This document shows, piece by piece, positions 8,666 through 18,024 of a stretch of 64,000 bases of DNA. The stretch is from Phytoactinopolyspora halophila (GTDB lineage: Bacteria; Actinomycetota; Actinomycetes; Jiangellales; Jiangellaceae), in assembly GCF_003287285.1 (NCBI RefSeq), contig NZ_QMIG01000010.1, positions 62,001 through 126,000 of the forward strand. The letters are read 5' to 3'. The translations under genes and the position numbers were made by a program. How positions within the stretch are numbered: position 1 is the first letter of the stretch; each line of letters opens with the position of its first letter. The notes beneath the pieces were generated by a model. It was not told the origin of the DNA. It did not search any database and saw only the letters and a program-made list of their open reading frames with translations.

Positions 8666-9144
8666 TGGCCGACGCCGGGAACGCTGTCGTGATCGATGCG
8701 GTCACCGGTGTGCCGGCCGGGGACTGGCGGGCGGCCATCACGGAGTCGTGCCGCCCGCTACTCGATGCCGGCGCCGTGACGGATCGCTATCCCGCCCGCT
8801 GCGTCGAGCTCATCGAGGAACATGGCCCGTACGTGGTGCTCGCACCCGGGCTGGCACTGGCGCACGCCCGGCCCGAGGACGGCGTCAAGCAGCTATGCCT
8901 GGCGTCGGCGACGCTGGCGGAACCCGTCGAGTTCGGTCATGCGGACAACGATCCGGTGGATCTCGTCCTCGCGTTCGGCTCGCCGGACGATGCGCAGCAT
9001 CTTGGCTTGCTCCAGGCCCTGGCCGAGCACCTGCTGACAGGGCTGGCCGACACGCTGCGCCAGAGCACGGACCGCGAGCAGGCGATCCGCGCGCTCGAAC
9101 GGGTGGCGCACAGCGTGGAGCAGGACGCCGGGGACGGTACCTGA
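8665..9144 (+). CDS. PTS system IIA component (mannitol/ascorbate-type)
   Basis: 159 aa. The fold matches the PTS EIIA type 2 domain. The phosphorylatable histidine is in PGLALAHARPEDG, about residue 67, and a conserved Asp/Ser pattern (VLAFGSPD) follows near residue 105. It takes phosphate from HPr and hands it to IIB. The start overlaps the IIB stop as TGATG. An in-frame GTG nine bases upstream is possible. It ends the PTS operon; the convergent lactate permease ends 37 bases away. Confidence 0.85.
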   Translation: MADAGNAVVIDAVTGVPAGDWRAAITESCRPLLDAGAVTDRYPARCVELIEEHGPYVVLAPGLALAHARPEDGVKQLCLASATLAEPVEFGHADNDPVDLVLAFGSPDDAQHLGLLQALAEHLLTGLADTLRQSTDREQAIRALERVAHSVEQDAGDGT

Positions 9145-9181
9145 CGGCACCGGAAGGGCGCCGAACCGAGACGGACGCAGC

Positions 9182-10789
9182 TCAGGTGAGCTGGACGAGG
9201 ACGCCGCCGACCACGGCCAGGAGAAGAACGAACATGGGAAGGAGGCAGCGGCGGATGATCCGGCCGACGCTGTCCACGGCGCCGACAGCGGCGGCACCGA
9301 TCAGCACGACGACGGGCGCGATGCTGTTCCCGACGTTGCTGCCGGCGGCCTGCGCCGCGACGAGCAGCTCCGGGCGCACGTCGACGAGCCCGGCCACCTC
9401 GGCTTGCAGGGCAGCGAAGAGCGCATTGGATGATGTGCTCGAACCGGTCATGAACGATCCGACGGCGCCGACGGCGGGGGCGACGACGGGGTAGGACGCG
9501 CCCGCGACGTCGGCGATGCCGGTGGCCAGGGTGGTGACCATGCCGCTGTCCACGAGCACCATGGCCAGGGCACCAAGCAGGAGGGTGGTGGGCGCCGAGC
9601 CGCGGACAGCGGTCAGCCAGTCCCGTATCACCGCGCGATTGTCGGTGCCCCGCCACCTGCCCGTGTACCGGTACGTGAGCCAGCCGAGCGCGCAGGCCAG
9701 CACGATGTAGGAACCGGGATGGCCGAGCAGCGGAATCGGCAGGTACGCATCGACGGGCTCGTTCACCCATCCCCGCCCCGTCATCGTCTGGCCGAACGCG
9801 GGCGCCAGCTCCAGGGTCCCGGTGACGAATTGGCGGCTGGGCGGAATGAGGAAAATCGGAAGCACCAGGAGGAGCAGGTAGCCGTACGGGGCCAGGATGA
9901 TAGCCGACCGTCCTGCGGAGAACGCCTGGGAGGGCCGGTGCGGCGGGTTTTCCGAGTTCTCTGAGCCAGCCGGATCGGCGCTCGAGGCAGCGGCGTCGTT
10001 GTCGATACGCTGGCGCGCTTCGATGATCCGCTTCGAGACGAGGACGAGCAGGCCGGCCGTGCCCGCGGCGAGCGAAGCCACGGCGGGTACCGCCGTGGCG
10101 CCGACGATCAGCGTTCCGGCCATGGCCGGGCCGGCTGTGAGCAGCAAGGGGGCACCTTGCCGGAGCCTGGCGAGCCCGCCGTCGATCAGGAGGACCAGAC
10201 CACCGGCCAGGACCGCGTTGACCGCGAGGAGGGCAGCCGTACGCGTGGCCAGCGCGTCCTGTGCCGTGACGCCGAAGCCCGCGGTGAGCGAGGCCATGTA
10301 GAACGACGAGCCCATCGAGCCGAACGTGACCGACCAGTGATAGCCGACGAGGGGCAGGACGACGGCGCGGACCTTGTCGTAGCCAACGAGGAGCAGCAGC
10401 GGCGCGCACACCGCAATCGGGGTACCGAACCCGGCCACGCCCTGGACGAAGCTCGGGAAGATCCAGGCCAGGAGCAGGACTCGATCGGCGGGACGTGGAA
10501 GGTAGTGCGCGAAGGTTTCACCGAGCCGGTCCATGCCGGCGGCGCTGGCGAGGCGGTACAGGAGCAGCGCGGGGACGATCACGCAGAGGATCCACAGGCC
10601 GAGCCAGAGTCCTTTGGCCACGCCGGTCGCGAGCGTGTCGAGGGGTGATTCGAAGAGCCATACCGCCAGCACGACGGCGATGGCGAGCGCGGTGGCCGCC
10701 GACCAGACGGTCTTCAACCGGCCGAGGAGAACGAGCAGGAACAGTGCCAGGACCGGCAGGAGCGCGGCCAGCCAGAGTGCGTCACCCAT
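9182..10789 (-). CDS. L-lactate permease (LctP family)
   Basis: 535 aa polytopic membrane protein with about a dozen spans. FPSFVQGVAGFGTPIAVCAP near residue 110 and the conserved YHWSVTFGSMGSSFYMA near 149 are LctP hallmarks. The C-terminal motif GSFMTGSSTSSNALFAALQ near 440 is also typical. It imports lactate, and in related proteins glycolate, with protons. It is divergent from the gamma-glutamyltransferase-like gene with 114 bases between. No lactate dehydrogenase is adjacent, so its pathway partners lie elsewhere. Confidence 0.9.
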   Translation of the reverse strand: MGDALWLAALLPVLALFLLVLLGRLKTVWSAATALAIAVVLAVWLFESPLDTLATGVAKGLWLGLWILCVIVPALLLYRLASAAGMDRLGETFAHYLPRPADRVLLLAWIFPSFVQGVAGFGTPIAVCAPLLLLVGYDKVRAVVLPLVGYHWSVTFGSMGSSFYMASLTAGFGVTAQDALATRTAALLAVNAVLAGGLVLLIDGGLARLRQGAPLLLTAGPAMAGTLIVGATAVPAVASLAAGTAGLLVLVSKRIIEARQRIDNDAAASSADPAGSENSENPPHRPSQAFSAGRSAIILAPYGYLLLLVLPIFLIPPSRQFVTGTLELAPAFGQTMTGRGWVNEPVDAYLPIPLLGHPGSYIVLACALGWLTYRYTGRWRGTDNRAVIRDWLTAVRGSAPTTLLLGALAMVLVDSGMVTTLATGIADVAGASYPVVAPAVGAVGSFMTGSSTSSNALFAALQAEVAGLVDVRPELLVAAQAAGSNVGNSIAPVVVLIGAAAVGAVDSVGRIIRRCLLPMFVLLLAVVGGVLVQLT

Positions 10790-10903
10790 GGAGATGGCGA
10801 TGGAGACGGCATTTGACGGGGCGCTGTTCGGTCACGCGCACAACCATAACGGTCGGCTTCGGGGCTGCCGGATCGGCGATCGTCACCGAATCGATCCTCT
10901 AGT

Positions 10904-12703
10904 GTGGTGCCCGTGGTTACGCGATCACCGGAATTCACGACCCGCCCCCAGCTCGCCGGGACTGTCGGGATGGTGGCCTCGACACACTGGCTGGCCTCAC
11001 AGGCAGGGATGGCCGTCCTGGAACGCGGTGGGAACGCGTTCGACGCGGCTGCGGCAGCTGGCTTCGTCCTGCAGGTGGTCGAGCCCGAGATGAACGGCCC
11101 CGGCGGTGAGGTGCCGATTCTGGGGTGGCCCGCTCGGGCGCAGGAGCCGTTCGCCGTGTGCGGGCAGGGAACCGCCCCCGCCGCGGCCGACATCGCGTCG
11201 ATGCGCGAGCTCGGGCTCGATCTCATCCCCGGAACCGGGCTGTTACCCGCCTGCGTGCCCGGCGCGTTCGGTGCCTGGATGACGCTGCTGCAGCGCTACG
11301 GCACGCTCGGGCCAGGCGCGGTGCTGCGATACGCGATCGAGTACGCCGGCGGCGGCTTCCCGATCGGGGCGTCGGCGGTGCGCACCATCTCGGGCGTCGC
11401 GCCGATGTTCCGGGAGCACTGGCCGAGCTCGGCCGAGCTGTGGCTGGACGGCGACGGTCCGCCGGAGCCGGGACGCCGCGTCGTCAATCGTGCTCTGGCC
11501 GAGACGTACCAGCGGATCGTCGACGAGGCGGAAGCCGCGTCGCGGCACCGGGACGAGCAAATCGAGGCGGCGCGCCGGGCCTTCTACGAAGGGTTTGTGG
11601 CCGAGGCGATCGTGCGCCAGATGGCGACCGCGGTGATGGACGCGAGCGGGCGCGCGCATCGCGGCCTGCTGGATCACGACGATCTCGCCGGCTGGACGGC
11701 CAGCATCGAAGTGCCGGTGGCTCACGATTACCACGGCCACACCGTCTACAAGGCCGGTCCGTGGAGCCAGGGCCCGGTCTTCCTGCAGCAGTTGGCGTTG
11801 CTCGACGGCTTCGACCTGGGGTCGATGGGACCGTGCAGCGCCGAGTTCATCCACACGGTGATCGAGTGCGCCAAGCTCGCATTCGCCGACCGCGAGGCCC
11901 ATTACGGCGATCCGGCCTTCGCCGACGTGCCCCTGGCCGATGTGCTCTCGCCGGAGTACGCGGCCGAGCGCCGCGCCCTGGTCAGCGACGACGCGGATAC
12001 GGGTGACCTCCGGCCCGGCGCACCCGCAGGCTACGCGCCGCGGTTGCCGTCGGTTCGGCCCGTTCCCGAGTTCTCCGCGTCGAGCGGTGTGGGGGAGCCG
12101 ACGCTCGGCCCGATCGGCGGGGACACGTGCCACCTGGACGTCGTCGACCGGCACGGAAACGTGGTGTCGGCGACCCCGAGCGGTGGGTGGCTGCACGGCT
12201 CGCCGGTGATCCCGGATCTCGGGTTCTGCCTGGGGACGCGAGGCCAGATGTTCTGGCTGGATGAGGGGCTGCCGAACTCGCTGGCGCCGGGCAAGCGGCC
12301 CCGGACAACGCTCACGCCGTCGCTGGCGAGACGGAACGAGAACGGCGACGTGATCGCCTTCGGCACCCCCGGGGGTGACCAGCAGGATCAGTGGTCCCTG
12401 CTGTGGTTCCTGCGCCACGTCCACCACGGCATGAACATGCAGGAGGCCATCGACGCACCGGCATGGCACAGCGCGCATTTCACGTCGTCGTTCTATCCCC
12501 GGGCTGCCTATCCCGGACGGCTGCACGTCGAGGCCAGGGTTGGCGACGACGTGGTCGCGGCGTTGCGGGAACGCGGGCACGACGTGGTGGTGGATGATGA
12601 CTGGTCGCTGGGCCGGATGTCGGCGGCCAGCTGGTCCCGCGACGGCCTGCTCCGAGCTGCAGCGAACCCCCGGGGTATGCAGGGTTACGCTACCGGTCGC
12701 TGA
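10904..12703 (+). CDS. Gamma-glutamyltransferase family protein
   Basis: 599 aa Ntn-hydrolase precursor. The large-subunit region shows MAVLERGGNAFDAAAAAGF near residue 36. The predicted self-cleavage site and nucleophile is the Thr in GGDTCHLDVVDRHGNVVSAT near residue 407, where classical GGT has TTH; here the second Thr is Cys. The glycine-rich GTPGGDQQDQW near 488 supports the fold. Family members cleave gamma-glutamyl compounds. I see no clear signal peptide, unlike periplasmic GGTs, so it may be cytosolic. GTG 10904 is the first of several possible starts. Its end overlaps the next convergent gene by 14 bases. Confidence 0.85.
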   Translation: MVPVVTRSPEFTTRPQLAGTVGMVASTHWLASQAGMAVLERGGNAFDAAAAAGFVLQVVEPEMNGPGGEVPILGWPARAQEPFAVCGQGTAPAAADIASMRELGLDLIPGTGLLPACVPGAFGAWMTLLQRYGTLGPGAVLRYAIEYAGGGFPIGASAVRTISGVAPMFREHWPSSAELWLDGDGPPEPGRRVVNRALAETYQRIVDEAEAASRHRDEQIEAARRAFYEGFVAEAIVRQMATAVMDASGRAHRGLLDHDDLAGWTASIEVPVAHDYHGHTVYKAGPWSQGPVFLQQLALLDGFDLGSMGPCSAEFIHTVIECAKLAFADREAHYGDPAFADVPLADVLSPEYAAERRALVSDDADTGDLRPGAPAGYAPRLPSVRPVPEFSASSGVGEPTLGPIGGDTCHLDVVDRHGNVVSATPSGGWLHGSPVIPDLGFCLGTRGQMFWLDEGLPNSLAPGKRPRTTLTPSLARRNENGDVIAFGTPGGDQQDQWSLLWFLRHVHHGMNMQEAIDAPAWHSAHFTSSFYPRAAYPGRLHVEARVGDDVVAALRERGHDVVVDDDWSLGRMSAASWSRDGLLRAAANPRGMQGYATGR

Positions 12704-13796
12704 CGGGTGGCCCGGGTGCGCTGGACGACGTGCCGCTGGCTCGCTCATGTGGTGTGACATCCGGGGGCTCGACGCCGGCAGGCTCCGGCGGCGGGTTCTC
12801 GAGTAGCCGCAGCCGGTAGTTCAGCACGGCGAGCGCGACGAGATTGACCACCACACCGGGCAACGCATCGAGCTCCCGGACGGCGAAGTTGAACACCTGC
12901 CCGATCAGGATGTTGAACAGTACCGCGTACCGGAATGCGCGCAGCCCACGTTGCTGATCTCGCCGCCAGTACAGGAAACCGGCCACGATGACGCCAGTTG
13001 TCAGCAAGGCCCAGCCGAGGCGGATGACCCGGATCGTGGTGATGTTCCCATAGTCTTGATCGAGGAAGATCCGGAAAAGATCCACCAGTGGGTCGATTGC
13101 CTGAATGGCGAGAACGGCGCCGACGGCGACGTAGGCGGCCCTGCTGCGCACGATGGTCCGCACAACCCGCAGCACGTGCTGGCGGAGGGCGGCGTATCGC
13201 CCTGCTCGGTGCCGGGCGGCCGGACTCGCCTCGATCAGCTCCTGCACCGCGGCCACGGCGCGATCGTTCGCACCGTGCGTCCTGGCCGCGTCGACGAGTT
13301 GCCGTGCCTCGGTACGGGCGACGTGGTTGAGCCCGCGCAGCTGTCCTGCCGCAGCGATGACCGTCGCGTTGGCGAGGTCTGTCGCGGGGTTGTGCCGCGG
13401 GCGCTCGGACATCCAGTGCATGACCAGCACGAGCGCGACGAAGATGACATACATGATCGCGAATGACGGCTGGAAGAAGTAGTCGTTGTCGGCTGTCACG
13501 AACTTGCCGACCTCGTCGATGAACAGGCCGAATCCGACGCCGCCGAGGAAGGCGGCGAGCTCCTTCACGCGCGGCCCGATAAACCCGAGCAGGAGTACGT
13601 GCGACACCAGCATGAGCAGGCCGCCCCACAGCATGTGCGCGATGTGCAGGCCGTCACTTCCCAGCTGCGGATAGTCCATGAGGATCAGGTAACCGCGGGT
13701 GGCCAAGATGGCGCTGACAGCAGCGACAACGAACAGCTCCAGCCGGACGACAGCATGGATGTCCTGGCCAAGTCGCAGCCGAGAACTGATAGGCAT
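12690..13796 (-). CDS. Multi-span membrane protein of unknown function
   Basis: 368 aa. Four hydrophobic spans fall in the first 130 residues, including LFVVAAVSAILATRGYLIL and a segment reading GGVGFGLFIDEVGKFVTADN near residue 85. A soluble helical region (about 140-215) is followed by more spans in the C-terminal third. The charged DEVGKF inside a membrane pair is a recognisable conserved-looking motif, but I know no function for it. GGAG lies 8 bases before the ATG. It overlaps the end of the gamma-glutamyltransferase-like gene by 14 bases, tail to tail. Confidence 0.75.
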   Translation of the reverse strand: MPISSRLRLGQDIHAVVRLELFVVAAVSAILATRGYLILMDYPQLGSDGLHIAHMLWGGLLMLVSHVLLLGFIGPRVKELAAFLGGVGFGLFIDEVGKFVTADNDYFFQPSFAIMYVIFVALVLVMHWMSERPRHNPATDLANATVIAAAGQLRGLNHVARTEARQLVDAARTHGANDRAVAAVQELIEASPAARHRAGRYAALRQHVLRVVRTIVRSRAAYVAVGAVLAIQAIDPLVDLFRIFLDQDYGNITTIRVIRLGWALLTTGVIVAGFLYWRRDQQRGLRAFRYAVLFNILIGQVFNFAVRELDALPGVVVNLVALAVLNYRLRLLENPPPEPAGVEPPDVTPHERASGTSSSAPGPPVSDR

Positions 13797-13985
13797 CGGT
13801 CGACTCCTGTACTGACTCCACGGCTATGGTAGGTCGCACCGGATGATCGACGAGTGTAGCGCCGACCCGCACCCGGGAGGCCCACGCTCGCGGTCGCGAT
13901 CCGGGCGTGCCGGCCGTGCCGCCGGCGCGTTGACGGTCGGCAGCACCGGTGCGATGCTGCTGGCCGGCGAGCGGAGGCTGACGAG

Positions 13986-14819
13986 ATGGACACGACGGAG
14001 ACGACGGACACGCCACCGTCTGGTATCGAAGATGAGCGGGTTGGCGTGTCGCTCGTTGGTGATCTGTTGCGGCGGGCCCGGGAGGAGGGCCGGTTCGAGG
14101 TGGTCCGGCTCACCGACGAGGAGCTCACCGTCCTGGATGGCGTCGATTCGGCGCAGGTGGCGCCACGACCCTGGTTCACCACCCTCGACGCGTCCACACG
14201 CGAGGTGGCGCTCGCCGTGGCGCTGCGGGGCCTGGCCATGCGGGGCCTGGTCGGGTCCTCGGTGATCGAGGACACCAGCGGCGACGTGTCGCTTGAGCTC
14301 GACGACGACGTCCACGCCACCCTGGTCGCCCGTCGCGCCGCATCCGAGATCATCATCGCCCATCGCCGCACGCAGCACGCTTCCTGGTCGAAAGTCTGCT
14401 ACGTGCAGGGAAGCGCCGGCGTGGTCGAGGAAGACGTATCTCCCGGCGGTGTGCACACGCTCTGGGCCGGCCCGAGTGAGAGTATCGTCGAGTCCGTGGC
14501 CGCCTTCGCCGACCCCGAGTACGCAGCAGCTGAGGACCCTGGCGGTGATGTGCGGGAGGTGCCGCTGGGCGATGTCGCGGCGGGAACGGAAACGATCGAA
14601 CCGCTTGACGCGCACCTCGTGACCGTGATTGTCGCGGTCGGACTCGACACGGACGGGGAGAGCATCGAGAACCGGGTGTCCGTGCATGTCGGCGACGCGG
14701 GTGTGCAGGTCGTGCGCTCGATGACGGGCGACAAGAACGTGGCCCGGCTTGAACCGGTCTCTCGTGCTGGCCTGCGCACGGTCGTCGCCGATGTCATCGG
14801 CCGGGAAGAGCGCGGATGA
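13986..14819 (+). CDS. Conserved-looking hypothetical protein, coupled to next gene
   Basis: 277 aa soluble acidic protein I do not recognise. Residues 60-100 look like a small helical, winged-helix-like segment (DASTREVALAVALRGLAMRG). Residues 125-165 and 205-265 look like alpha/beta segments. No signal peptide or membrane span is visible. GGAGG lies about 8 bases before the ATG. Its TGA overlaps the ATG of the following membrane protein gene, so the two are translationally coupled and probably work together. The overall layout loosely recalls ESX-associated EspG-type proteins, but I would not claim that. Confidence 0.7.
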   Translation: MDTTETTDTPPSGIEDERVGVSLVGDLLRRAREEGRFEVVRLTDEELTVLDGVDSAQVAPRPWFTTLDASTREVALAVALRGLAMRGLVGSSVIEDTSGDVSLELDDDVHATLVARRAASEIIIAHRRTQHASWSKVCYVQGSAGVVEEDVSPGGVHTLWAGPSESIVESVAAFADPEYAAAEDPGGDVREVPLGDVAAGTETIEPLDAHLVTVIVAVGLDTDGESIENRVSVHVGDAGVQVVRSMTGDKNVARLEPVSRAGLRTVVADVIGREERG

Positions 14820-15553
14820 GCGGCCGGCACCGGTCGTACGTGTTCGACGAGCACGCCGCTGGCCGGCTGCGCTACCAGGAACATCACCGGCCCGGCCCGA
14901 TTGCCCTGGTGGTCCTGGTCGTCGCTCCCGGCGTCGTGCCTGTGATCTTCCGCGATGATGTCACGAGCATCGGCATCGGGCTGTTCTACTACGGGGTCGC
15001 GCTGTTCTTCCTCGTCCTGCTCTACCTCTCGGGTTGGATGAACCGGATCAAGGTGTACGATCACGCCGTCGTGCTGGACACGGCATGGCCCGGCGGTGCG
15101 CCGTACGTTATCCCGCTCTCGACGATCGACCCGGGCCGCGTCCGTTACCATCGGCGCGCCAACTTCATCGGCCGCCGCATGGGCCAGGGCAAGCGCCACG
15201 TGCGCACCGGTCCGTACGCGAGTCAGGCGATCACCTTCGACGGGCTCAGCCCGCGGGTGGCGCGCCGGCGCGCCAGTGACGTCCCCGAAGCCCAGGCGGA
15301 TCGCGTCCGTCCCGGGGCCCGCACCGTGCAGGTGGACGGCGGGGACGGCCAGACCCTCGACCTCGAAGTCGAGACGTGGGTCGTCGCGACCGGCACACCC
15401 CGGCGCCTGTTGCGTGCACTGGAGCAGGCACTCGTCGACGCCGGACGCCCGGAGGCTGCCGGAATGGCGGAGCGGTTGCTGGCCGACCCCGTCGTGGAGC
15501 GGTGGCGACAGCCGTTGACCGAGGACGAGATCTATCGCGACCGCGCAGGCTGA
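14816..15553 (+). CDS. Hypothetical protein with two membrane spans and PH-like region
   Basis: 245 aa. Two adjacent spans lie at about residues 24-42 and 48-70, followed by a soluble C-terminal domain. MNRIKVYDHAVVLDTAWPGG and the strands after it resemble bacterial PH-like domains that follow a membrane hairpin. The last 40 residues form a helix-rich tail. The start overlaps the stop of the previous gene by four bases (ATGA). Function is unknown; a membrane-anchored partner of the upstream soluble protein is the simplest reading. Confidence 0.7.
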   Translation: MSGRHRSYVFDEHAAGRLRYQEHHRPGPIALVVLVVAPGVVPVIFRDDVTSIGIGLFYYGVALFFLVLLYLSGWMNRIKVYDHAVVLDTAWPGGAPYVIPLSTIDPGRVRYHRRANFIGRRMGQGKRHVRTGPYASQAITFDGLSPRVARRRASDVPEAQADRVRPGARTVQVDGGDGQTLDLEVETWVVATGTPRRLLRALEQALVDAGRPEAAGMAERLLADPVVERWRQPLTEDEIYRDRAG

Positions 15554-15566
15554 TCACTCGTGCTGA

Positions 15567-16757
15567 TCACTCGTGATAGAGGAGCACGTCGTCACCTGCC
15601 CACGCCGCGGGTGAGGCGGGCCGGGGCGATCCCGCCAGCTCCGTCTGCTCCGGGTCGTCGCCCGCATCGATCGTGGCGCGCAGCGTGCCCGATCCCCAGA
15701 GCAGGTCGATGAAATACGCACGGGAACCGCCCGCAGTGGGCTCCCGCCAGCCGAAGTCCCCCGGATACAGCTGGGCCAGGGTGTGCAGCATGACGACGGC
15801 CGTGTGCACGGGCCGGAACTGGAACCGGTCCGTGATGTACACCTGGACTCCACGGACGAGCTCGTGCGCGTGTTTGTGAAACGTGGGCGTGAAGCGAACG
15901 TCGCGGAAGCGTGCCCCCGGAAGCTCTCGCTCGTTCAGCGCCCCGGCCCATCGCCCGTCGACGTAGGGCGCACCGATCAGTTCGAAGGGTCGCGTGGTTC
16001 CCCGGCCTTCGGACAGGTTGGTGCCCTCGAACAGGCCGGTACCGGGATAGACGAGAGCCGTGTCCGGGGTCGGGATGTTCACCGACGGCATCACCCATGG
16101 CAGCCCCGTGTCGTCGATGTGCATCGAGCGCTGCCAGCCGCTCATGGTGACGACGTCGAGGTCGGCGGGCCGCCCGGCGTCGTCGGGAACCGCGGTGCGG
16201 TTCAGGTACCGGGCGAGCTCGCCAGCGGTCAGGCCGTGCCGGATCGGAATGGAGTGGCGGCCGACGAAGCTGGAATACGCGGCGTCGAGGAAGGGGCCTT
16301 CTGGATTCCGGCCGGTGATCGGGTTCGGGCGGTCGAGAACGACGAATCGCAGGTCGAGGCGGGCGGCCGTGACCATGAGGTCGTACATCGTCCAGACGTA
16401 GGTGTAGAACCGGGTGCCGATGTCCTGGATGTCGAAGAGCAGGCAGTCCACGCCGGAGGACGCGACCAGCTCGTCCAGGTCCCGGCCGCTGCGCTGGTAC
16501 GTGTCGTACAGCGGGAGCCCGCTCTCCGGGTCCCGGGCGCCGGTTTCGCTCGCCCCGGCCTGGGCCGTGCCGTGCAACCCGTGCTCGGGACCGAACAGTG
16601 CGGTCAGTGGCACGCCGGACGCCAGCAGTGCCTCGATGTTGCGTCCGAGATCGGGCAGTGCCCCCGTGTAGTTGGTGATCAGGCCGAGGCGCTCTCCGTC
16701 GGTGAGGCTCGGGACGTCAGAGAGCCGTTCGACGCCGATTCTCGTTCGTTCGTTCAC
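15567..16757 (-). CDS. NamZ-like exo-beta-N-acetylmuramidase (DUF1343)
   Basis: 396 aa. The family hallmarks are present: LGLITNYTGALPD, then LFGPEHGLHGTAQAGA near residue 67, then LLFDIQDIGTRFYTYVWTMYD near 110, and VLDRPNPITG. DUF1343 proteins include NamZ, which releases N-acetylmuramic acid from peptidoglycan fragments. GTG 16757 has GAGG about 8 bases ahead; the open frame upstream is not protein-like. I see no signal peptide, so this copy may act in the cytoplasm or use another export route. No MurQ etherase gene is nearby. Confidence 0.88.
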   Translation of the reverse strand: MNERTRIGVERLSDVPSLTDGERLGLITNYTGALPDLGRNIEALLASGVPLTALFGPEHGLHGTAQAGASETGARDPESGLPLYDTYQRSGRDLDELVASSGVDCLLFDIQDIGTRFYTYVWTMYDLMVTAARLDLRFVVLDRPNPITGRNPEGPFLDAAYSSFVGRHSIPIRHGLTAGELARYLNRTAVPDDAGRPADLDVVTMSGWQRSMHIDDTGLPWVMPSVNIPTPDTALVYPGTGLFEGTNLSEGRGTTRPFELIGAPYVDGRWAGALNERELPGARFRDVRFTPTFHKHAHELVRGVQVYITDRFQFRPVHTAVVMLHTLAQLYPGDFGWREPTAGGSRAYFIDLLWGSGTLRATIDAGDDPEQTELAGSPRPASPAAWAGDDVLLYHE

Positions 16758-16896
16758 GTAGGGGTCCTCGCTTGTGTCGAGAGCGTGCGCGGAAGGCGGA
16801 TGCACGGGCGAGGCTAGTCCTTCCTGTCGCTTGCACGTGAGTTCGCTCCGAACGGGGTAAGGGGAGGGGAAGTCCGCACCGTTTCGGAGGCGAGAG

Positions 16897-17244
16897 ATGA
16901 GTGAGCGCGAGCAGCTCCCGATCGATGGATATGACCAGATGCCGGTCGACATGTTGCGGGATGCCATCCGTCCGCTGGGCGAGCACGACCTGCAGGTGCT
17001 GCTCGACTACGAGCGCGCGCACGCTGATCGTCCGCAGGTCGAAGAGATCTTGACGAGCCGGATGGCGGAGCTGGAGGCCGGGGCGCAGCCGACGTCGGGG
17101 CGCCCGCCGTCGGGACATCCGCGGCCGGAGGACGAGCGTGGCCAGCAAGACGTCGGGCCACAGAAGCAGGCCGATCGGATGGTTCCGCCGTCGCACGGCG
17201 ACCCGGCCAACCGCGAGCGACCCCGGCTGGGACCGCACGGGTAA
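16897..17244 (+). CDS. Small protein, DUF8129/lipid-droplet-associated-like
   Basis: 115 aa. The first 60 residues (LPIDGYDQMPVDMLRDAIRP, then LQVLLDYERAHADRPQVEEI) match the short helical domain seen in mycobacterial lipid-droplet-associated-like proteins as I recall them. The second half is disordered and rich in Pro, Gly, Arg and Gln. It stands alone between the divergent NamZ-like gene and a convergent lipoprotein gene. Function in this organism is unknown. Confidence 0.65.
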   Translation: MSEREQLPIDGYDQMPVDMLRDAIRPLGEHDLQVLLDYERAHADRPQVEEILTSRMAELEAGAQPTSGRPPSGHPRPEDERGQQDVGPQKQADRMVPPSHGDPANRERPRLGPHG

Positions 17245-17300
17245 CGCCGCGATGTCCGGATCCCACCCGGCGGGTACGTGCTGTAGCTGCTGGTGGCCAG

Positions 17301-17906
17301 CTACCAGCGGTCGTCTGCTGGGGGAGGTGCGGGCGCCGGTGACGTGCAGAGCTTGAAGGCGCCATTGTGATCCAGCCGGTAGTCGTAGACCCGGTCTCCG
17401 GCCCGTACCTCCACCTGGTACCCGTCGACGAGCGCCTGGGTGTACATCTTGCCCGGTTCCGGGCAGCCCAATGAGCCGTCCGACCACTGGACGGCCCGGG
17501 CGCGAATGACCTCGACCTCGTCCGCGTCCGAGCGCCCGGCGGCGTCAGCGAGAACCTCGTCGAGATAGTCCGCGGGTACCTCCCCGGTGACCGGCGGCCC
17601 AGACGGATCGGGCGAATCGGGTGTCGGGCTCGGTTCCGGAGTGACCTCCTTCGGTGTCCGCCGCTCGGTCGGGGTGGGGGCGGGAGTTTCGTGATCGCCG
17701 GTCGCGTTGTCGGACACGGTGGCCTCCGGGGTGGAATCGCGCGGCTCGCCGGAGGGCGGCGGCTCGGGGGTGCCCGTGCGCAGCATCGCTTCGGGTGAGC
17801 CGGCCGATGGCCGGGTGCTCGCGACGTCATCGTCCGCGCCGCATGCGCTCACTCCGAGCGCGAGCGTCGTTGCCGCCGCGACCAGGATCGCCGCAGTCGT
17901 TCTCAT
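17301..17906 (-). CDS. Secreted lipoprotein of unknown function
   Basis: 201 aa. A lipoprotein signal peptide is clear: basic MRTTAAIL, a hydrophobic core, and the lipobox GVSAC at residues 18-22, giving a lipidated Cys. A Pro/Thr/Glu-rich linker of about 75 residues is followed by a small globular domain (about 105-190) with SDGSLGCPEPGKMYTQ and VEVRAGDRVYDYR. Such domains occur in uncharacterised actinobacterial lipoproteins. The open frame extends upstream past the ATG but without a signal sequence, so I use 17906. Confidence 0.75.
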   Translation of the reverse strand: MRTTAAILVAAATTLALGVSACGADDDVASTRPSAGSPEAMLRTGTPEPPPSGEPRDSTPEATVSDNATGDHETPAPTPTERRTPKEVTPEPSPTPDSPDPSGPPVTGEVPADYLDEVLADAAGRSDADEVEVIRARAVQWSDGSLGCPEPGKMYTQALVDGYQVEVRAGDRVYDYRLDHNGAFKLCTSPAPAPPPADDRW

Positions 17907-18024
17907 GGGAATGGGACGTGGCTGCCGGTATCCGTGGTTCCCCGTGACACGTGTCGGGTTTGTCCGCGCCACGTTCTCGCGTACACGTCCTCGCCTCGCC
18001 GGGCCGCGCGGTCGCCGTCGTCGC

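Noticed and set aside
6006-16757. A muramic-acid recycling set (NamZ, SIS protein as MurQ, PTS as MurP)
   Set aside because: The SIS protein is UPF0309-like rather than MurQ-like, the PTS is ascorbate-type, and the genes are 7 kb apart with unrelated genes between.
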